Shown here: one piece after another, positions 36,141 through 45,954 of the stretch | Position numbering within the stretch: position 1 is the stretch's first letter | How the letters are laid out: each line of letters begins with the position of its first letter | Assembly: GCF_009834875.1 (NCBI RefSeq) | Contig: NZ_WVHT01000007.1 | Span: forward strand, 62,001-126,000 | Length of the DNA: 64,000 nt | Source of the DNA: Hufsiella arboris | GTDB lineage: Bacteria; Bacteroidota; Bacteroidia; Sphingobacteriales; Sphingobacteriaceae | Direction: 5' to 3' | Notes under the pieces: generated by a model | Seen by the model: only the letters and a program-made list of their open reading frames with translations | What the model was told of the DNA's origin: nothing | The model's database searches: none | Program-made: the position numbers and the translations under genes

Positions 36141-38981
36141 ATGCTTAAAAGAAATATCTTAACGATCACGCTATTTTCTGCTACTCTTTGGTTTTTCCCG
36201 GGAAAGAGTTTTGCTCAAAATTCCCTGGCATGGCCCGAAATAACTCAGCAGGCAAAGCCCTGGACACGCTGGTGGTGGGAGGGCAGCGCTGTTGATACAG
36301 TTAATTTAAAATGGATCATCAACGAATACAAAAACGCCGGCCTCGGCGGAATGGAAATTACAAGCATTTACGGTGTAAAAGGAGAAGAAAATAAATTTAT
36401 CGATTTCACATTACCGAAATGGATGAATATGCTTGACTATACGTTAAAACAAGCAGAACGAGCCGGCCTCGGAATTGATATGGCGCAGGCGAGTGGTTGG
36501 CCATTCGGTGGGCCATGGGTGAAAAATGCTGATGCCAGTAAATACTTCGATTACAAGATTTACAAACTTAGCGGGGGACAAACATTGAAAGAACCCGTCA
36601 TTTACGATCAAAAAGGTATTTTAAGACAGGAAGGGCAGAAAATAGATTTGGCTGTACTCAAAAAGCCGATAACTGCAAATGAGAACTTGCAGCTGTTAGC
36701 AATCGACCAGGTTCGTTACCCGGAAACGCTGCCAGCGGAAACACTGATGGCCTATTCTGAAAAAGGAGAGGTGCTAGATCTATCGGCTAAAGTAGGTAAA
36801 AACGGAATGCTTAGCTGGAAAGCGCCCGCAGGAAAGTGGACGCTCGTAGCTATTTTTCAGGGCCTTCACGGAAAAATGGTTGAACGCGCCGGTCCGGGAG
36901 GAGAAGGCTACGCGATTGATCATTTTTCCTTAAGTGCTACAAATAACTATTTAAATCATTTTGATCGGGCGTTTGCCGGGCATGATCTTTCTTATTTGCG
37001 GGGATTTTTCAACGATTCGTACGAGGTTGACGACGCGATAGGCGAAGCAGACTGGACACCTGATTTCCTTAGCCAGTTTAAATCGAGAAGAGGATATGAT
37101 CTGAAAGGTCATTTGCCGGCGCTTGTTGGGTTGGCGTCGGCGGATGAGAACAAGCGTGTGCTTACAGATTATCGTGAAACAGTATCCGATTTACTGCTTG
37201 AACATTACACGATGGCCTGGCATAAGTGGGCCGCACAAAAAAGTAAGCTCATCCGGAACCAGGCGCACGGTTCACCTGCAAATATACTCGATTTGTATGC
37301 GGCAACCGATATCCCCGAAGCAGAGGGCGATGATGTACTGCGGGTTAAGTTCGCTTCCTCTGCCGCACATGTAACCGGCAAAAAATTGTCCTCATCTGAG
37401 TCGGCAACCTGGCTGAATGAACACTTTCTTTCTGGTTTGGGCGACGTGAAAAGAAAAATGGATATGTATTTCCTTGGCGGAATAAATCATACATTTTACC
37501 ATGGGGCAAATTATACTCCAAAAGATGCTGCCTGGCCGGGATGGCTGTTCTACGCCGCTGTGCACTTTACTCCTGATAATACGTTTTGGGAAGATTTTCC
37601 GACGCTGAACAATTATGTTGCAAGGGTTCAGTCGTTTTTGCAACTGGGAAAGCCCGACAATGACGTGCTTGTTTATTTACCTTTTTACGATGCAGTAGCT
37701 ATAAAGGGACGCTCGCAGCTTGTGCATTTCGACGGCATAGAACATGGATTCAAGGGTAGCTCATTTGATAGTGCAGCTAATCAGCTATACAAAGCAGGTT
37801 ATTCGTTTGATTTTATTTCCGACCGCCAGGTTCAGAATACAAAAGCTGAAAATGGATTAATACGAACAGCCGATGTGCAATACAAAACGATTATTGTTCC
37901 GGCAGCTGAGCAAATGCCGCTTGAAACATTGCAGCACCTGGTTAAGCTGGCTGAAAACGGAGCGTCAATCGTTTTTTATCAAAAAATGCCGCAAGATGTT
38001 CCCGGTTTCAATGATCTGCAAAACCGGCGGGCTCAATTAGCAAAAATCATATCAGGTTTGAAATTTTCAGCTAAAACGGCAACGGTTGGCAAAGGGAGAG
38101 TTATGCTTGTTACCGACTTGAACGATCTAAAACTGCTAAACGTTTACGCCGAACCAATGACTGCCTCCGGTATCGAATTTATTCGACGCGCAAATGCAAC
38201 AGGTAAATATTATTTCCTGGTTAATAAAAGCGGAAAAAATATTACCGGATGGGTTCAGTTAAACGCCGAAGCCAAATCAATCGCAGTATTCAATCCGTTG
38301 GTCGGCCAATCAGGTTACGGCGCTATAAGACACAAAAACGGAAACACAGAAATATATCTGCAGTTGAAAAACAGCGAGAGCGTTATTGTTCAAACATTCG
38401 ATGACGAGGATCATGCAGCAAATTATCAATATCCGGAAGTTGCCGGAGAGCCGGTTTCCGTAAAAGGTTTGTGGACGATTGATTTTATAAATGGCGGTCC
38501 GAGTTTACCGGCACAGGTAAAAACCGAAAATCTTCGGTCGTGGACGGATTTTGAAGGGCAGGATTATAAAAATTTCTCTGGTACAGCTCGTTATTCGGTT
38601 AAGTTCGGTAAACCTAAAAGTTACTCTGATGCCTGGATTTTGAATCTTGGATCAGTTGAAAGTAGTGCGAAAGTATACTTGAATGGCAATTTGCTTGAAA
38701 CACTTATTGGTCCGGATTATCAGTTGATTATTGCAACTTCGCAATTAAAAAAGCAAAATACACTTGTTGTTGAAGTCGCCAACCTGATGGCTAACCGCAT
38801 CGCTTACATGGATAAAAATAACCGGCCTTACCGGAAGTTTTACAACATCAACATGTCGGCCAGGCTTAAAGAAAACAGGGGCGAAGATGGAAAATTTACT
38901 GCCAAAAACTGGACTCCGCACGCCTCCGGTTTAATCGGTCCGGTATCTTTAACCCCGGTAAAGTTTAATAAACCTCAATAA
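36141..38981 (+). CDS. GH106 alpha-L-rhamnosidase
   Basis: A 946-residue exported enzyme (signal peptide to about residue 26) that removes alpha-linked L-rhamnose. The family opening W-T-R-W-W-W-E-G-S-A-V-D and G-L-G-G-M-E-I-T is clear. Acidic motifs N-D-S-Y-E and S-S-S-E-S-A-T-W lie in the catalytic part. The C-terminal 180 residues form a galactose-binding-like beta sandwich (N-L-G-S-V-E-S-S-A-K-V-Y-L-N-G), usual in this family. It leads a tight operon: GH2 begins 1 bp after its stop and GH105 follows. It supplies rhamnose to the pathway at 47-56 kb. Confidence 0.88.
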   Translation: MLKRNILTITLFSATLWFFPGKSFAQNSLAWPEITQQAKPWTRWWWEGSAVDTVNLKWIINEYKNAGLGGMEITSIYGVKGEENKFIDFTLPKWMNMLDYTLKQAERAGLGIDMAQASGWPFGGPWVKNADASKYFDYKIYKLSGGQTLKEPVIYDQKGILRQEGQKIDLAVLKKPITANENLQLLAIDQVRYPETLPAETLMAYSEKGEVLDLSAKVGKNGMLSWKAPAGKWTLVAIFQGLHGKMVERAGPGGEGYAIDHFSLSATNNYLNHFDRAFAGHDLSYLRGFFNDSYEVDDAIGEADWTPDFLSQFKSRRGYDLKGHLPALVGLASADENKRVLTDYRETVSDLLLEHYTMAWHKWAAQKSKLIRNQAHGSPANILDLYAATDIPEAEGDDVLRVKFASSAAHVTGKKLSSSESATWLNEHFLSGLGDVKRKMDMYFLGGINHTFYHGANYTPKDAAWPGWLFYAAVHFTPDNTFWEDFPTLNNYVARVQSFLQLGKPDNDVLVYLPFYDAVAIKGRSQLVHFDGIEHGFKGSSFDSAANQLYKAGYSFDFISDRQVQNTKAENGLIRTADVQYKTIIVPAAEQMPLETLQHLVKLAENGASIVFYQKMPQDVPGFNDLQNRRAQLAKIISGLKFSAKTATVGKGRVMLVTDLNDLKLLNVYAEPMTASGIEFIRRANATGKYYFLVNKSGKNITGWVQLNAEAKSIAVFNPLVGQSGYGAIRHKNGNTEIYLQLKNSESVIVQTFDDEDHAANYQYPEVAGEPVSVKGLWTIDFINGGPSLPAQVKTENLRSWTDFEGQDYKNFSGTARYSVKFGKPKSYSDAWILNLGSVESSAKVYLNGNLLETLIGPDYQLIIATSQLKKQNTLVVEVANLMANRIAYMDKNNRPYRKFYNINMSARLKENRGEDGKFTAKNWTPHASGLIGPVSLTPVKFNKPQ

Positions 38982-38982
38982 A

Positions 38983-41841
38983 ATGAAGTTCAGATTTTTT
39001 TCAGCCATTATCATCTTAACAGGTTTATTTTCAGATAGTGTCACTGCGCAAACTAAGCTTGTTCAATATTTGTCAGGAAAGGACAACGACCATACGGTTG
39101 CCTGGGATTTCTTTTGTTCAGGAGGCCGCAAAGCTGGCAGTTGGCAGAAAATCAATGTTCCCGGACATTGGGAGCAGCAAGGTTTTGGCGACTATAACTA
39201 TGGCCGTGACTATGTTACGTATGGCAAGAACTTTCGTTTCGCCGACGAAAAAGGGTTCTATAAATACAACTTCAGCGTTCCCGAAAGCTGGAAGGGTAAG
39301 GAAATTAAGATTGTTTTTGAAGGCTCCATGACAGATACGGAAGTTAAAATTAACGGGAAACCTGCCGGTAAAATCCATCAGGGGGCTTTCTATCGCTTTA
39401 AGTACGATATATCCGATAAGCTTGTTTACGGAAAACCTAATCAACTTGAAGTTGCCGTAAGCAAAATGTCAGCAGATCAATCTGTTAACAATGCCGAACG
39501 GCTTGCAGATTACTGGATTCTGGGAGGAATTTTTCGCCCGGTTTACCTTGAAGCAGTTCCGCGTCATCACATCGAATGGACTTCCATCAATGCGAAAGCT
39601 GATGGCAACTTCGCAATAGCTGTTCATCTTGAAAACCCTGTGAAAGGAGCGGTTATTTCCGCGCAGATCAAAGACGGCGAAGGTCGGATTGTCGGAAACA
39701 CCCAGTTCACGAATTCGAAAGCTGACACGTCAATTACGCTAAAAACAAAAGTTAATAACCCGGATCTCTGGACGGCGGAAACTCCAGATCTATATGAAGT
39801 TACAACCACCTTATCGGAAGGAACACAAACGGTTTATAAGTCAACTGAACGCTTCGGCTTCCGAACTATTGAGGTGCGCAAAGGAGACGGGATCTATGTA
39901 AATGGAACGAAAATTAAAATGAAAGGCGTTAACCGGCATGTCTGGTGGCCTGAAAGCGGGCGATGTGTGAATGCCGGAATCGATCTGAATGATGTGAAAC
40001 TTATCAAGGAAATGAACATGAACGCCGTTCGCTGTTCTCATTATCCGCCGGATGCGTCTTTCCTGAACTATTGCGATTCACTCGGATTATACGTATTAGA
40101 CGAACTGGCAGGCTGGCAGAAAGCCTATAGCACTAAAGCCGGCGAACCCCTGGTGAAGGAAATGGTGACACGGGATGCGAACCATCCTTCGATCATTTTT
40201 TGGAGTAACGGGAACGAAGGCGGACATAATTTCGACCTTGATGACGACTATGCCAAATACGATCTCTCTGCCAGAACCGTGATTCATGCCCATCATAAAC
40301 CAGGCAATGCTATTAACGGTATCGACTGTAATCACTACGAGGATTACTACAGCACACAGAAAATACTTGCCGACTCAAATATCTACATGGTTACCGAGTT
40401 CATGCATGCGCAGGATGATGGTGCCGGTGGTGCAGGGCTTTCGGAAATGTGGAATCTTCATTGGAATTCGAAGCGCGGAGCCGGAGGATTTATCTGGGCC
40501 TTGCTTGATGAAGGGCTGGCAAGAACGGATCACAATGGAATGATCGATGTGAACGGTGTAAATGCCCCCGACGGAATTTTAGGCCCCCACCGGGAAAAAG
40601 AAGGCAGTTTTTATGCCATACGCGAGATCTTTTCGCCTGTTAAAATCGACATGAAAAAGCTTCCGGATGATTTTAAGGGAAAGATTTCTATCGAAAATCG
40701 GTACAACTTCATCAATATAGCGGATTGCAGTTTTAAATGGTCGACACTGAAATTTCGCTCGCCGAAAGATCAGTTTGCAGGTGAAGAAATACTAAACAGC
40801 GGAACTGCCAGATCGCCGGATATCGCGCCAACACAAAAAGGAATCCTCGCCCTGAAGCTCCCAGCTGACTGGAAGCATGCCGACGGATTAGCGCTTTCCG
40901 CATCTGATCCGGCCGGAAAGGAAATATATCGCTGGGTTTGGAAGGTCAAATCTAATAAGCAGCTGCTCGAAGATATCGTTAGCGATAAAGGTCCGGATAG
41001 TGTACGTGTTTCCGAAAACGATTCCCTGCTGACAGTTAAAGGCGGTGAAATAAGTGTAACGTTCAGCAAAAGAACAGGTATGATCGCTTCGCTGGCAAAT
41101 TCAACAAGCATGCCTTTATCATTCAAAGACGGTCCGGTATTGGTAAGCGGAAACGCGGTGTTCGATTCGCTGAGTTACAAACTAGAAAATAACCAGGCTA
41201 CTATTGAAGCTAATTACACCGGTGACATGCAAAAAATAACCTGGACTATGGTGCCGTCGGGATGGTTAAAAATGGACTATTCATACACCTTGCAGGGAAA
41301 ATATCCTTTCGGCGGAATCAGTTTCAATTATCCGGAAAATTTCGTTTTAGGCGCACGCTGGCTTGGCAAAGGCCCTTACAGAGTTTGGAAGAACAGGCTG
41401 GAAGGCGTTTCGTGCAGCACTTGGGAAAATCTGAAAAATAATACTCAAACCGGTGCCGCGCCCTGGATATATCCTGAATTCAAGGGTTATTTCGCGGATG
41501 TCAGCTGGATCCAGATGAATACAGTGGAAGGTAAATTTCTTGTCGGAACACCGGATGATGAACTTTATGTGCGTCTTTTTGATTTTTACGGCCTTACGGG
41601 TCTAAAACCTCACCCTGATCTTCCGAAAGGAGATATTTCTTTCCTTGATGGCATTCCCGCAATTGGAAGCAAGCTGGGAATGAGAATTACGCCGCATCCC
41701 GAGAATTACGGCCCTGCTGGAGAGATGAATGAATTTAGCGGAGAAAAAAGACGGACACTTTATTTTTATTTCGGACTTCAAAAAGGCGATAATAATTCAA
41801 GGCAGTTTGTAATGCCCAAAGAAAATATCCTGACAAATTAA
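38983..41841 (+). CDS. GH2 glycosidase, beta-galactosidase type
   Basis: A 952-residue exported GH2 enzyme with signal peptide, sugar-binding domain (about 30-200), Ig-like domain, TIM barrel (about 300-560) and a long C-terminal half that includes a beta-galactosidase small-chain-like domain (G-K-G-P-Y-R-V-W near 800). The acid/base is E412 (N-G-N-E-G-G-H) and the nucleophile E472 (M-V-T-E-F). It starts 1 bp after the GH106 stop and 48 bp before GH105, so it probably removes beta-galactosyl or similar residues from the same pectic oligosaccharide. The exact sugar is not settled. Confidence 0.86.
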   Translation: MKFRFFSAIIILTGLFSDSVTAQTKLVQYLSGKDNDHTVAWDFFCSGGRKAGSWQKINVPGHWEQQGFGDYNYGRDYVTYGKNFRFADEKGFYKYNFSVPESWKGKEIKIVFEGSMTDTEVKINGKPAGKIHQGAFYRFKYDISDKLVYGKPNQLEVAVSKMSADQSVNNAERLADYWILGGIFRPVYLEAVPRHHIEWTSINAKADGNFAIAVHLENPVKGAVISAQIKDGEGRIVGNTQFTNSKADTSITLKTKVNNPDLWTAETPDLYEVTTTLSEGTQTVYKSTERFGFRTIEVRKGDGIYVNGTKIKMKGVNRHVWWPESGRCVNAGIDLNDVKLIKEMNMNAVRCSHYPPDASFLNYCDSLGLYVLDELAGWQKAYSTKAGEPLVKEMVTRDANHPSIIFWSNGNEGGHNFDLDDDYAKYDLSARTVIHAHHKPGNAINGIDCNHYEDYYSTQKILADSNIYMVTEFMHAQDDGAGGAGLSEMWNLHWNSKRGAGGFIWALLDEGLARTDHNGMIDVNGVNAPDGILGPHREKEGSFYAIREIFSPVKIDMKKLPDDFKGKISIENRYNFINIADCSFKWSTLKFRSPKDQFAGEEILNSGTARSPDIAPTQKGILALKLPADWKHADGLALSASDPAGKEIYRWVWKVKSNKQLLEDIVSDKGPDSVRVSENDSLLTVKGGEISVTFSKRTGMIASLANSTSMPLSFKDGPVLVSGNAVFDSLSYKLENNQATIEANYTGDMQKITWTMVPSGWLKMDYSYTLQGKYPFGGISFNYPENFVLGARWLGKGPYRVWKNRLEGVSCSTWENLKNNTQTGAAPWIYPEFKGYFADVSWIQMNTVEGKFLVGTPDDELYVRLFDFYGLTGLKPHPDLPKGDISFLDGIPAIGSKLGMRITPHPENYGPAGEMNEFSGEKRRTLYFYFGLQKGDNNSRQFVMPKENILTN

Positions 41842-41889
41842 CCAATTGATAACGCTCAACCAGATTCAATTAACCAAATCTAACTAACA

Positions 41890-43257
41890 ATGAACTATCA
41901 ACGTTTCTTTAACAGGTCAGCCGTTTTCAGCGCGGCGCTATTGTTTTTTTCGTTTAATGTCGGCGCGCAATACGTAACCGGAAAAGGTAACGATTCAACG
42001 ATGCCACTTCATTTAATGAAGCCCCAATATGAAACGCCTTACGGTGAGACTACGAAAGATAACGTTAAGATCGTGTTGGACCGGGTTTACAATTATCTGA
42101 ATGCGGTAACACCAACTGAACTGGTTGACAAAACATCAGATCAGGCTGTCACTGACTTGTCGAAGGCTGATACCAATTCAATTTTCAAGCCCGGAGATTT
42201 CAGGCTGTTAAGTTATGAATGGGGCGTTACTTATACCGGAATGCTCGAAGCGGGGATAGCAACCGGCGACAAAAAGTTTACATCATACACGCTTAACCGG
42301 GTGAATTTTATCGGCGACGTTGTAAAAAATTATAAAGATTTTTTGAAAAAGAATCCGAATGTCGCCACACCCGTCCGTTCGGTGTTAGCGCCTCATGCAC
42401 TTGACGACGCGGGCTCAATCGCTGCTTCTATGATCAAGGCTATGAATCAGGGTGCGAAAAAAGAACTGGTTAAGCCAATGGTTGATAATTACCTCAATTA
42501 CATCATGACAAAAGAATTTCGGTTGGCCGATGGGACACTAGCCCGTAACCGGCCCCAGCCCAATACGTTATGGCTCGACGATCTGTATATGAGTTTACCG
42601 GCGATGGCGCAAATGGGGAGGCTAACAGGAGACAGTAAGTATTTCGATGAGGCCGGCAAGCAGTTTAAACAGTTTTCCGAAAGAATGTTCAATACCGAAC
42701 GCGGCCTGTACATGCACGGATGGGTACAAGGCATGGAGCCTCATCCGCAGTTTCATTGGGCCAGGGCAAATGGCTGGGTTATCATGACGATGATCGAACT
42801 GCTGGACGTTATGCCGGAAAATCATCCTTCACGGCAATTCATATTGGATCAATTAGCTAAACATGCAGCAGGTTTAGCGCAAAGACAGGATAAAACCGGA
42901 TTCTGGCATCAGCTTCTGGATCGTGACGATTCATACTTAGAAACCTCTGCTACCGCGATTTATGCCTATTGCTTCGCACGTGCGATAAACAAGGGCTGGC
43001 TTGAGGCAAAGGCTTATGGTCCGGCAGCTTTGTTAGCGTGGAGCGCTGTAAGTACAAAAGTAAATCAGAAAGGGCAGGTAGAAGGCACATGTGTTGGAAC
43101 GGGGATGGCTTTCGACCCGGCGTTTTACTACTACAGGCCGATAAGCAATTTCGCCGCACATGGTTACGGACCGGTTCTGCTAGCCGGTTCCGAAATTTAC
43201 AGGCTTCTTGAAAAGCATCCTTTCGAAATTAACGACAGCGCGGTTCAAATAAAATAG
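41890..43257 (+). CDS. GH105 unsaturated rhamnogalacturonyl hydrolase
   Basis: A 455-residue exported (alpha/alpha)6-barrel enzyme of the GH88/GH105 group. It removes the unsaturated galacturonyl residue left at the non-reducing end by rhamnogalacturonan lyases. The catalytic aspartate is probably D230 in T-L-W-L-D-D-L-Y-M-S; further active-site blocks are H-W-A-R-A-N-G-W and the G-T-C-V-G-T-G segment near the end. It closes the GH106-GH2-GH105 operon. Its presence implies that a polysaccharide lyase, not encoded in this window, generates the substrate. Confidence 0.9.
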   Translation: MNYQRFFNRSAVFSAALLFFSFNVGAQYVTGKGNDSTMPLHLMKPQYETPYGETTKDNVKIVLDRVYNYLNAVTPTELVDKTSDQAVTDLSKADTNSIFKPGDFRLLSYEWGVTYTGMLEAGIATGDKKFTSYTLNRVNFIGDVVKNYKDFLKKNPNVATPVRSVLAPHALDDAGSIAASMIKAMNQGAKKELVKPMVDNYLNYIMTKEFRLADGTLARNRPQPNTLWLDDLYMSLPAMAQMGRLTGDSKYFDEAGKQFKQFSERMFNTERGLYMHGWVQGMEPHPQFHWARANGWVIMTMIELLDVMPENHPSRQFILDQLAKHAAGLAQRQDKTGFWHQLLDRDDSYLETSATAIYAYCFARAINKGWLEAKAYGPAALLAWSAVSTKVNQKGQVEGTCVGTGMAFDPAFYYYRPISNFAAHGYGPVLLAGSEIYRLLEKHPFEINDSAVQIK

Positions 43258-43313
43258 TATGGTGAATAGGTTGTCATTTTCAGTTTAGGATTTGACAAGG
43301 ATGCTGAAAATCC

Positions 43314-44975
43314 TTACCAGGTGAGTTTAACTAAGGCCACTGCCTGGCCGGGTAATTGGGTTTCGATAACCACCGTGCTACCGGTTTCTTTTCGGAGGCT
43401 ATTATTTTCTATAGTTTGCAGCATCCCTGCTTCCTGAAGTTGTTTTATTTGACTCTGGGTTGGATTTGCGGGGCTGCCCATCTTTTTCCATGCGGTGTAT
43501 GAATTGCTATGACTTTCATCAATGCGATACTCTGTTAAGGTGATGTCTTTTTGGGCCAGGCCGCTTACTGCAACAGAAACCGGGATGATATCGCCGGGTT
43601 TGTTTGTGTCGTGATAATTCCAGACCATAATCGTTGCCGAGTTTTTTCCTTTAGCTGCCATGGCACCGATTTCGTTCTTATTTCGGATACTTGAATCAAG
43701 AACTGTGGTTAAGGAATACATGCTATTACCGGTTACCGCCACCCTTGATCCGCTCATTTTTCCAAACATGCGGAACACGTTTAAAACCGGCTTGTCCACG
43801 CCGTTTGTCGCCAGGTCCCTGAAACCGGCAAACCAGGGCTGATCTTCAAATTCAAACGACCAGGAAACGGCGCCAATGAGATTTGTTTTAAATTTGTCGG
43901 ACAGTTCATAATGCCTTGCAAAGGATGCGGCCGTGTAGCTGGAATACATCGTGCCATTACGGTAAGCATTCTCCGGGTTGGTCGACATCCCGCAAGCCGC
44001 GCAACCTTCCGGGTCAGACTCGCCAATAATAATAGCTTTGTCTTTTAACTCGGGAAAACTTGCAATGACCTTCATATTGTCGTCGATATTCCTGAGCTGT
44101 CTGCGTATATCCATCTGTACAACGCCATTTACGAGGCGGGGAGATCCTTTCGCATGAAACAGCACGGCATCGAGCGGTGAGCCAATCTTGCCGGTAACAT
44201 AGTTGGTATCATACAAGCAATGTTTAATGAAAGCGTTTAAAAACTTCATGCCTCCGCCGGTAACATTCGCTCCGCCAATTTTTGCCGTTGGCAAGGCCCG
44301 TTTAACGCCATCGGCTGCGTAGTCATAAAGCTTGAAAAATTCAGGTAGCGTACCTTTCCAATAAGCGCCGTCGGGTTCATTCCATACTTCCCAATACCAG
44401 CTTTCAACCTCCTTTTGGCCATATCGCTTTACACAATGCTTCACCCATTCATAAGTAAGGTCGCCCCACTTTTTATAATCTTTTGGCGGATAGGCCCAGC
44501 CGGTTTCAATAACGCTATAAGGAAGACCAGGTTTCCATTGATGCTGATATGGATGCGGCTTGGTCGACAAAGCTTCCGGCATAAAGCCGATCTGTGCAAG
44601 CGGTTTCATCCCGCGCTTAACGTAAGTATCGAATATTTTGTCTGTGATTTCCCAGTTATAAACAGGATTTCCATGCTTATCCTCGGTGTATGCATGGGTT
44701 GAACCCCATTTCAGCGCCGGCGTGCCATCGCCCGAAGTGAGCAGATTATGGGTGCGAACATATACCGGCGACTTGCTTAGTTGCGAAAGCTCGGTCAGCA
44801 GCTTTTGTCCGTCTTTCATATAGGTGTAGTTTGGTTCGTCATACCCAAACCAGCTCCAGATTGGCGTCATCGAACCGATTTCTTTATCAAGATTTACCTG
44901 AATGACCGCATCTTGCGCGAAAAGGGTTGAAGAAAGAAGAGCGAGTAAGGCAATGGCAAAGGGTTTTTTCAACAT
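43314..44975 (-). CDS. GH39-like clan GH-A glycosidase
   Basis: A 553-residue exported enzyme. The open frame extends to a TTG at 44990, but the ATG at 44975 directly begins the signal peptide. The TIM barrel carries acid/base E200 (E-V-W-N-E-P-D) and nucleophile E319 (I-I-G-E-S-D), followed by a C-terminal beta domain, as in GH39 beta-xylosidases. An unusual C-A-A-C pair lies just after the nucleophile. It is alone on the minus strand, convergent with the first GH105 and divergent from the SGNH hydrolase. The substrate may be a xyloside, arabinoside or another pectic side-chain sugar. Confidence 0.78.
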   Translation of the reverse strand: MLKKPFAIALLALLSSTLFAQDAVIQVNLDKEIGSMTPIWSWFGYDEPNYTYMKDGQKLLTELSQLSKSPVYVRTHNLLTSGDGTPALKWGSTHAYTEDKHGNPVYNWEITDKIFDTYVKRGMKPLAQIGFMPEALSTKPHPYQHQWKPGLPYSVIETGWAYPPKDYKKWGDLTYEWVKHCVKRYGQKEVESWYWEVWNEPDGAYWKGTLPEFFKLYDYAADGVKRALPTAKIGGANVTGGGMKFLNAFIKHCLYDTNYVTGKIGSPLDAVLFHAKGSPRLVNGVVQMDIRRQLRNIDDNMKVIASFPELKDKAIIIGESDPEGCAACGMSTNPENAYRNGTMYSSYTAASFARHYELSDKFKTNLIGAVSWSFEFEDQPWFAGFRDLATNGVDKPVLNVFRMFGKMSGSRVAVTGNSMYSLTTVLDSSIRNKNEIGAMAAKGKNSATIMVWNYHDTNKPGDIIPVSVAVSGLAQKDITLTEYRIDESHSNSYTAWKKMGSPANPTQSQIKQLQEAGMLQTIENNSLRKETGSTVVIETQLPGQAVALVKLTW

Positions 44976-45044
44976 AATAGTCGTTTTCAATGCGAATGGT
45001 TTGGATGTTGTAAATTAGCCAAAAGACCCGGCTATAATCAATCC

Positions 45045-45069
45045 GGAACATTAAATTTCTTTGTAAGAT
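45045..45069. repeat. 25-base element also found upstream of GH97
   Basis: The stretch reads GGAACATTAAATTTCTTTGT followed by AAGAT. The copy at 8865-8889 differs at only three positions. Both lie in upstream regions of secreted-enzyme genes, so a shared regulator site is possible. Confidence 0.4.
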
Positions 45070-45140
45070 GGTTTCACGTAATTCCTGGAAAAACGGGAAA
45101 GTGAACCGTGTAGCATTTGGCCAGGGCTAAATCAAACAGT

Positions 45141-45773
45141 ATGAAAATTAAAATTGCGTTAATATCTCTATTGGCTTTGGCCTTTGTTGGCTTTAAAGAA
45201 AAAGGCTTAAGCGGCCAGGCGGTATGTTTTGGAGATTCTATTACTTATGGTGCAAATGTCGATGGGTACAGTTGGGTGTCGTATCTAAAAGAACTGCATC
45301 CGGAAGTCGATTTCGTTAACGCCGGCAGAAGCGGGAGAAAAACATCGGATAAAAAAGAATTGCTACCCGTACTTGAAAAATATCCCAAAGCTAATGAATA
45401 CCTGATTTTTCTTGGTGTAAATGACTTAAAAGACGGAACAGGTTCAATGGTGAATAGTTGTGTGGAAAATATGAAATGGATGATAGCCGAAATCAGACAA
45501 GTCAACGGGAAAGCAGATATTGTAATACTCGCGCCAACGGATATCAATCTAAAAACGATGAACGAGGTGAACATAAAGAAGAAGTATAATGACAATACCA
45601 AAAATGCGCTTCAGGCATTGAGCAAGAAATATAAAGCTTTGGCGAAAGAAGAACATGTGGAGTTCGTTTCATTGCTGCATACGGTAAGTAAATCAAACTA
45701 CGCGGATGGATTACATCCGAATCTCGCCGGGCAAAAAGAAATCGCAGAAATGGTTTGGAAGCGGTTAAATTAA
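45141..45773 (+). CDS. SGNH/GDSL hydrolase
   Basis: A 210-residue esterase-like protein. A TTG lies in frame at 45117, but the ATG at 45141 starts a hydrophobic N-terminus (signal peptide or anchor) and is preferred. Block I is F-G-D-S-I-T-Y-G, block III L-G-V-N-D-L and block V A-D-G-L-H-P. It is shorter than the SGNH protein at 3513 and lacks its Tat-like start. It probably deacylates a pectic oligosaccharide. It is followed at 181 bp by the second GH105 gene. Confidence 0.82.
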   Translation: MKIKIALISLLALAFVGFKEKGLSGQAVCFGDSITYGANVDGYSWVSYLKELHPEVDFVNAGRSGRKTSDKKELLPVLEKYPKANEYLIFLGVNDLKDGTGSMVNSCVENMKWMIAEIRQVNGKADIVILAPTDINLKTMNEVNIKKKYNDNTKNALQALSKKYKALAKEEHVEFVSLLHTVSKSNYADGLHPNLAGQKEIAEMVWKRLN

Positions 45774-45789
45774 TATAAAATACAAGTAT

Positions 45790-45806
45790 ATACAGGATGC
45801 AGCAGG
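45790..45806. promoter_or_regulatory. Shared upstream word before the second GH105
   Basis: ATACAGGATGCAGCAGG matches 15 of 17 bases of the word at 35982-35998 before GH106. A separate 10-base palindrome GGTTGCAACC lies at 45901-45910. Confidence 0.45.
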
Positions 45807-45954
45807 TTGCGTTACATCGGCATTAAACTTAAAATAGCGGTTTAGCCAATTAAGCTTCGCTGCACGAACTATTAAAAATGACAAATATGGTTATCCGGAA
45901 GGTTGCAACCAGTCGGACGAATAATTTAATTATACCAATCACAAAATAAAATTT

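Noticed and set aside
43265-43320. Possible terminator between GH105 and the GH39-like gene (ATTTTCAG/CTGAAAAT).
   Set aside because: Short arms, a long loop and no T run; not strong enough to list.
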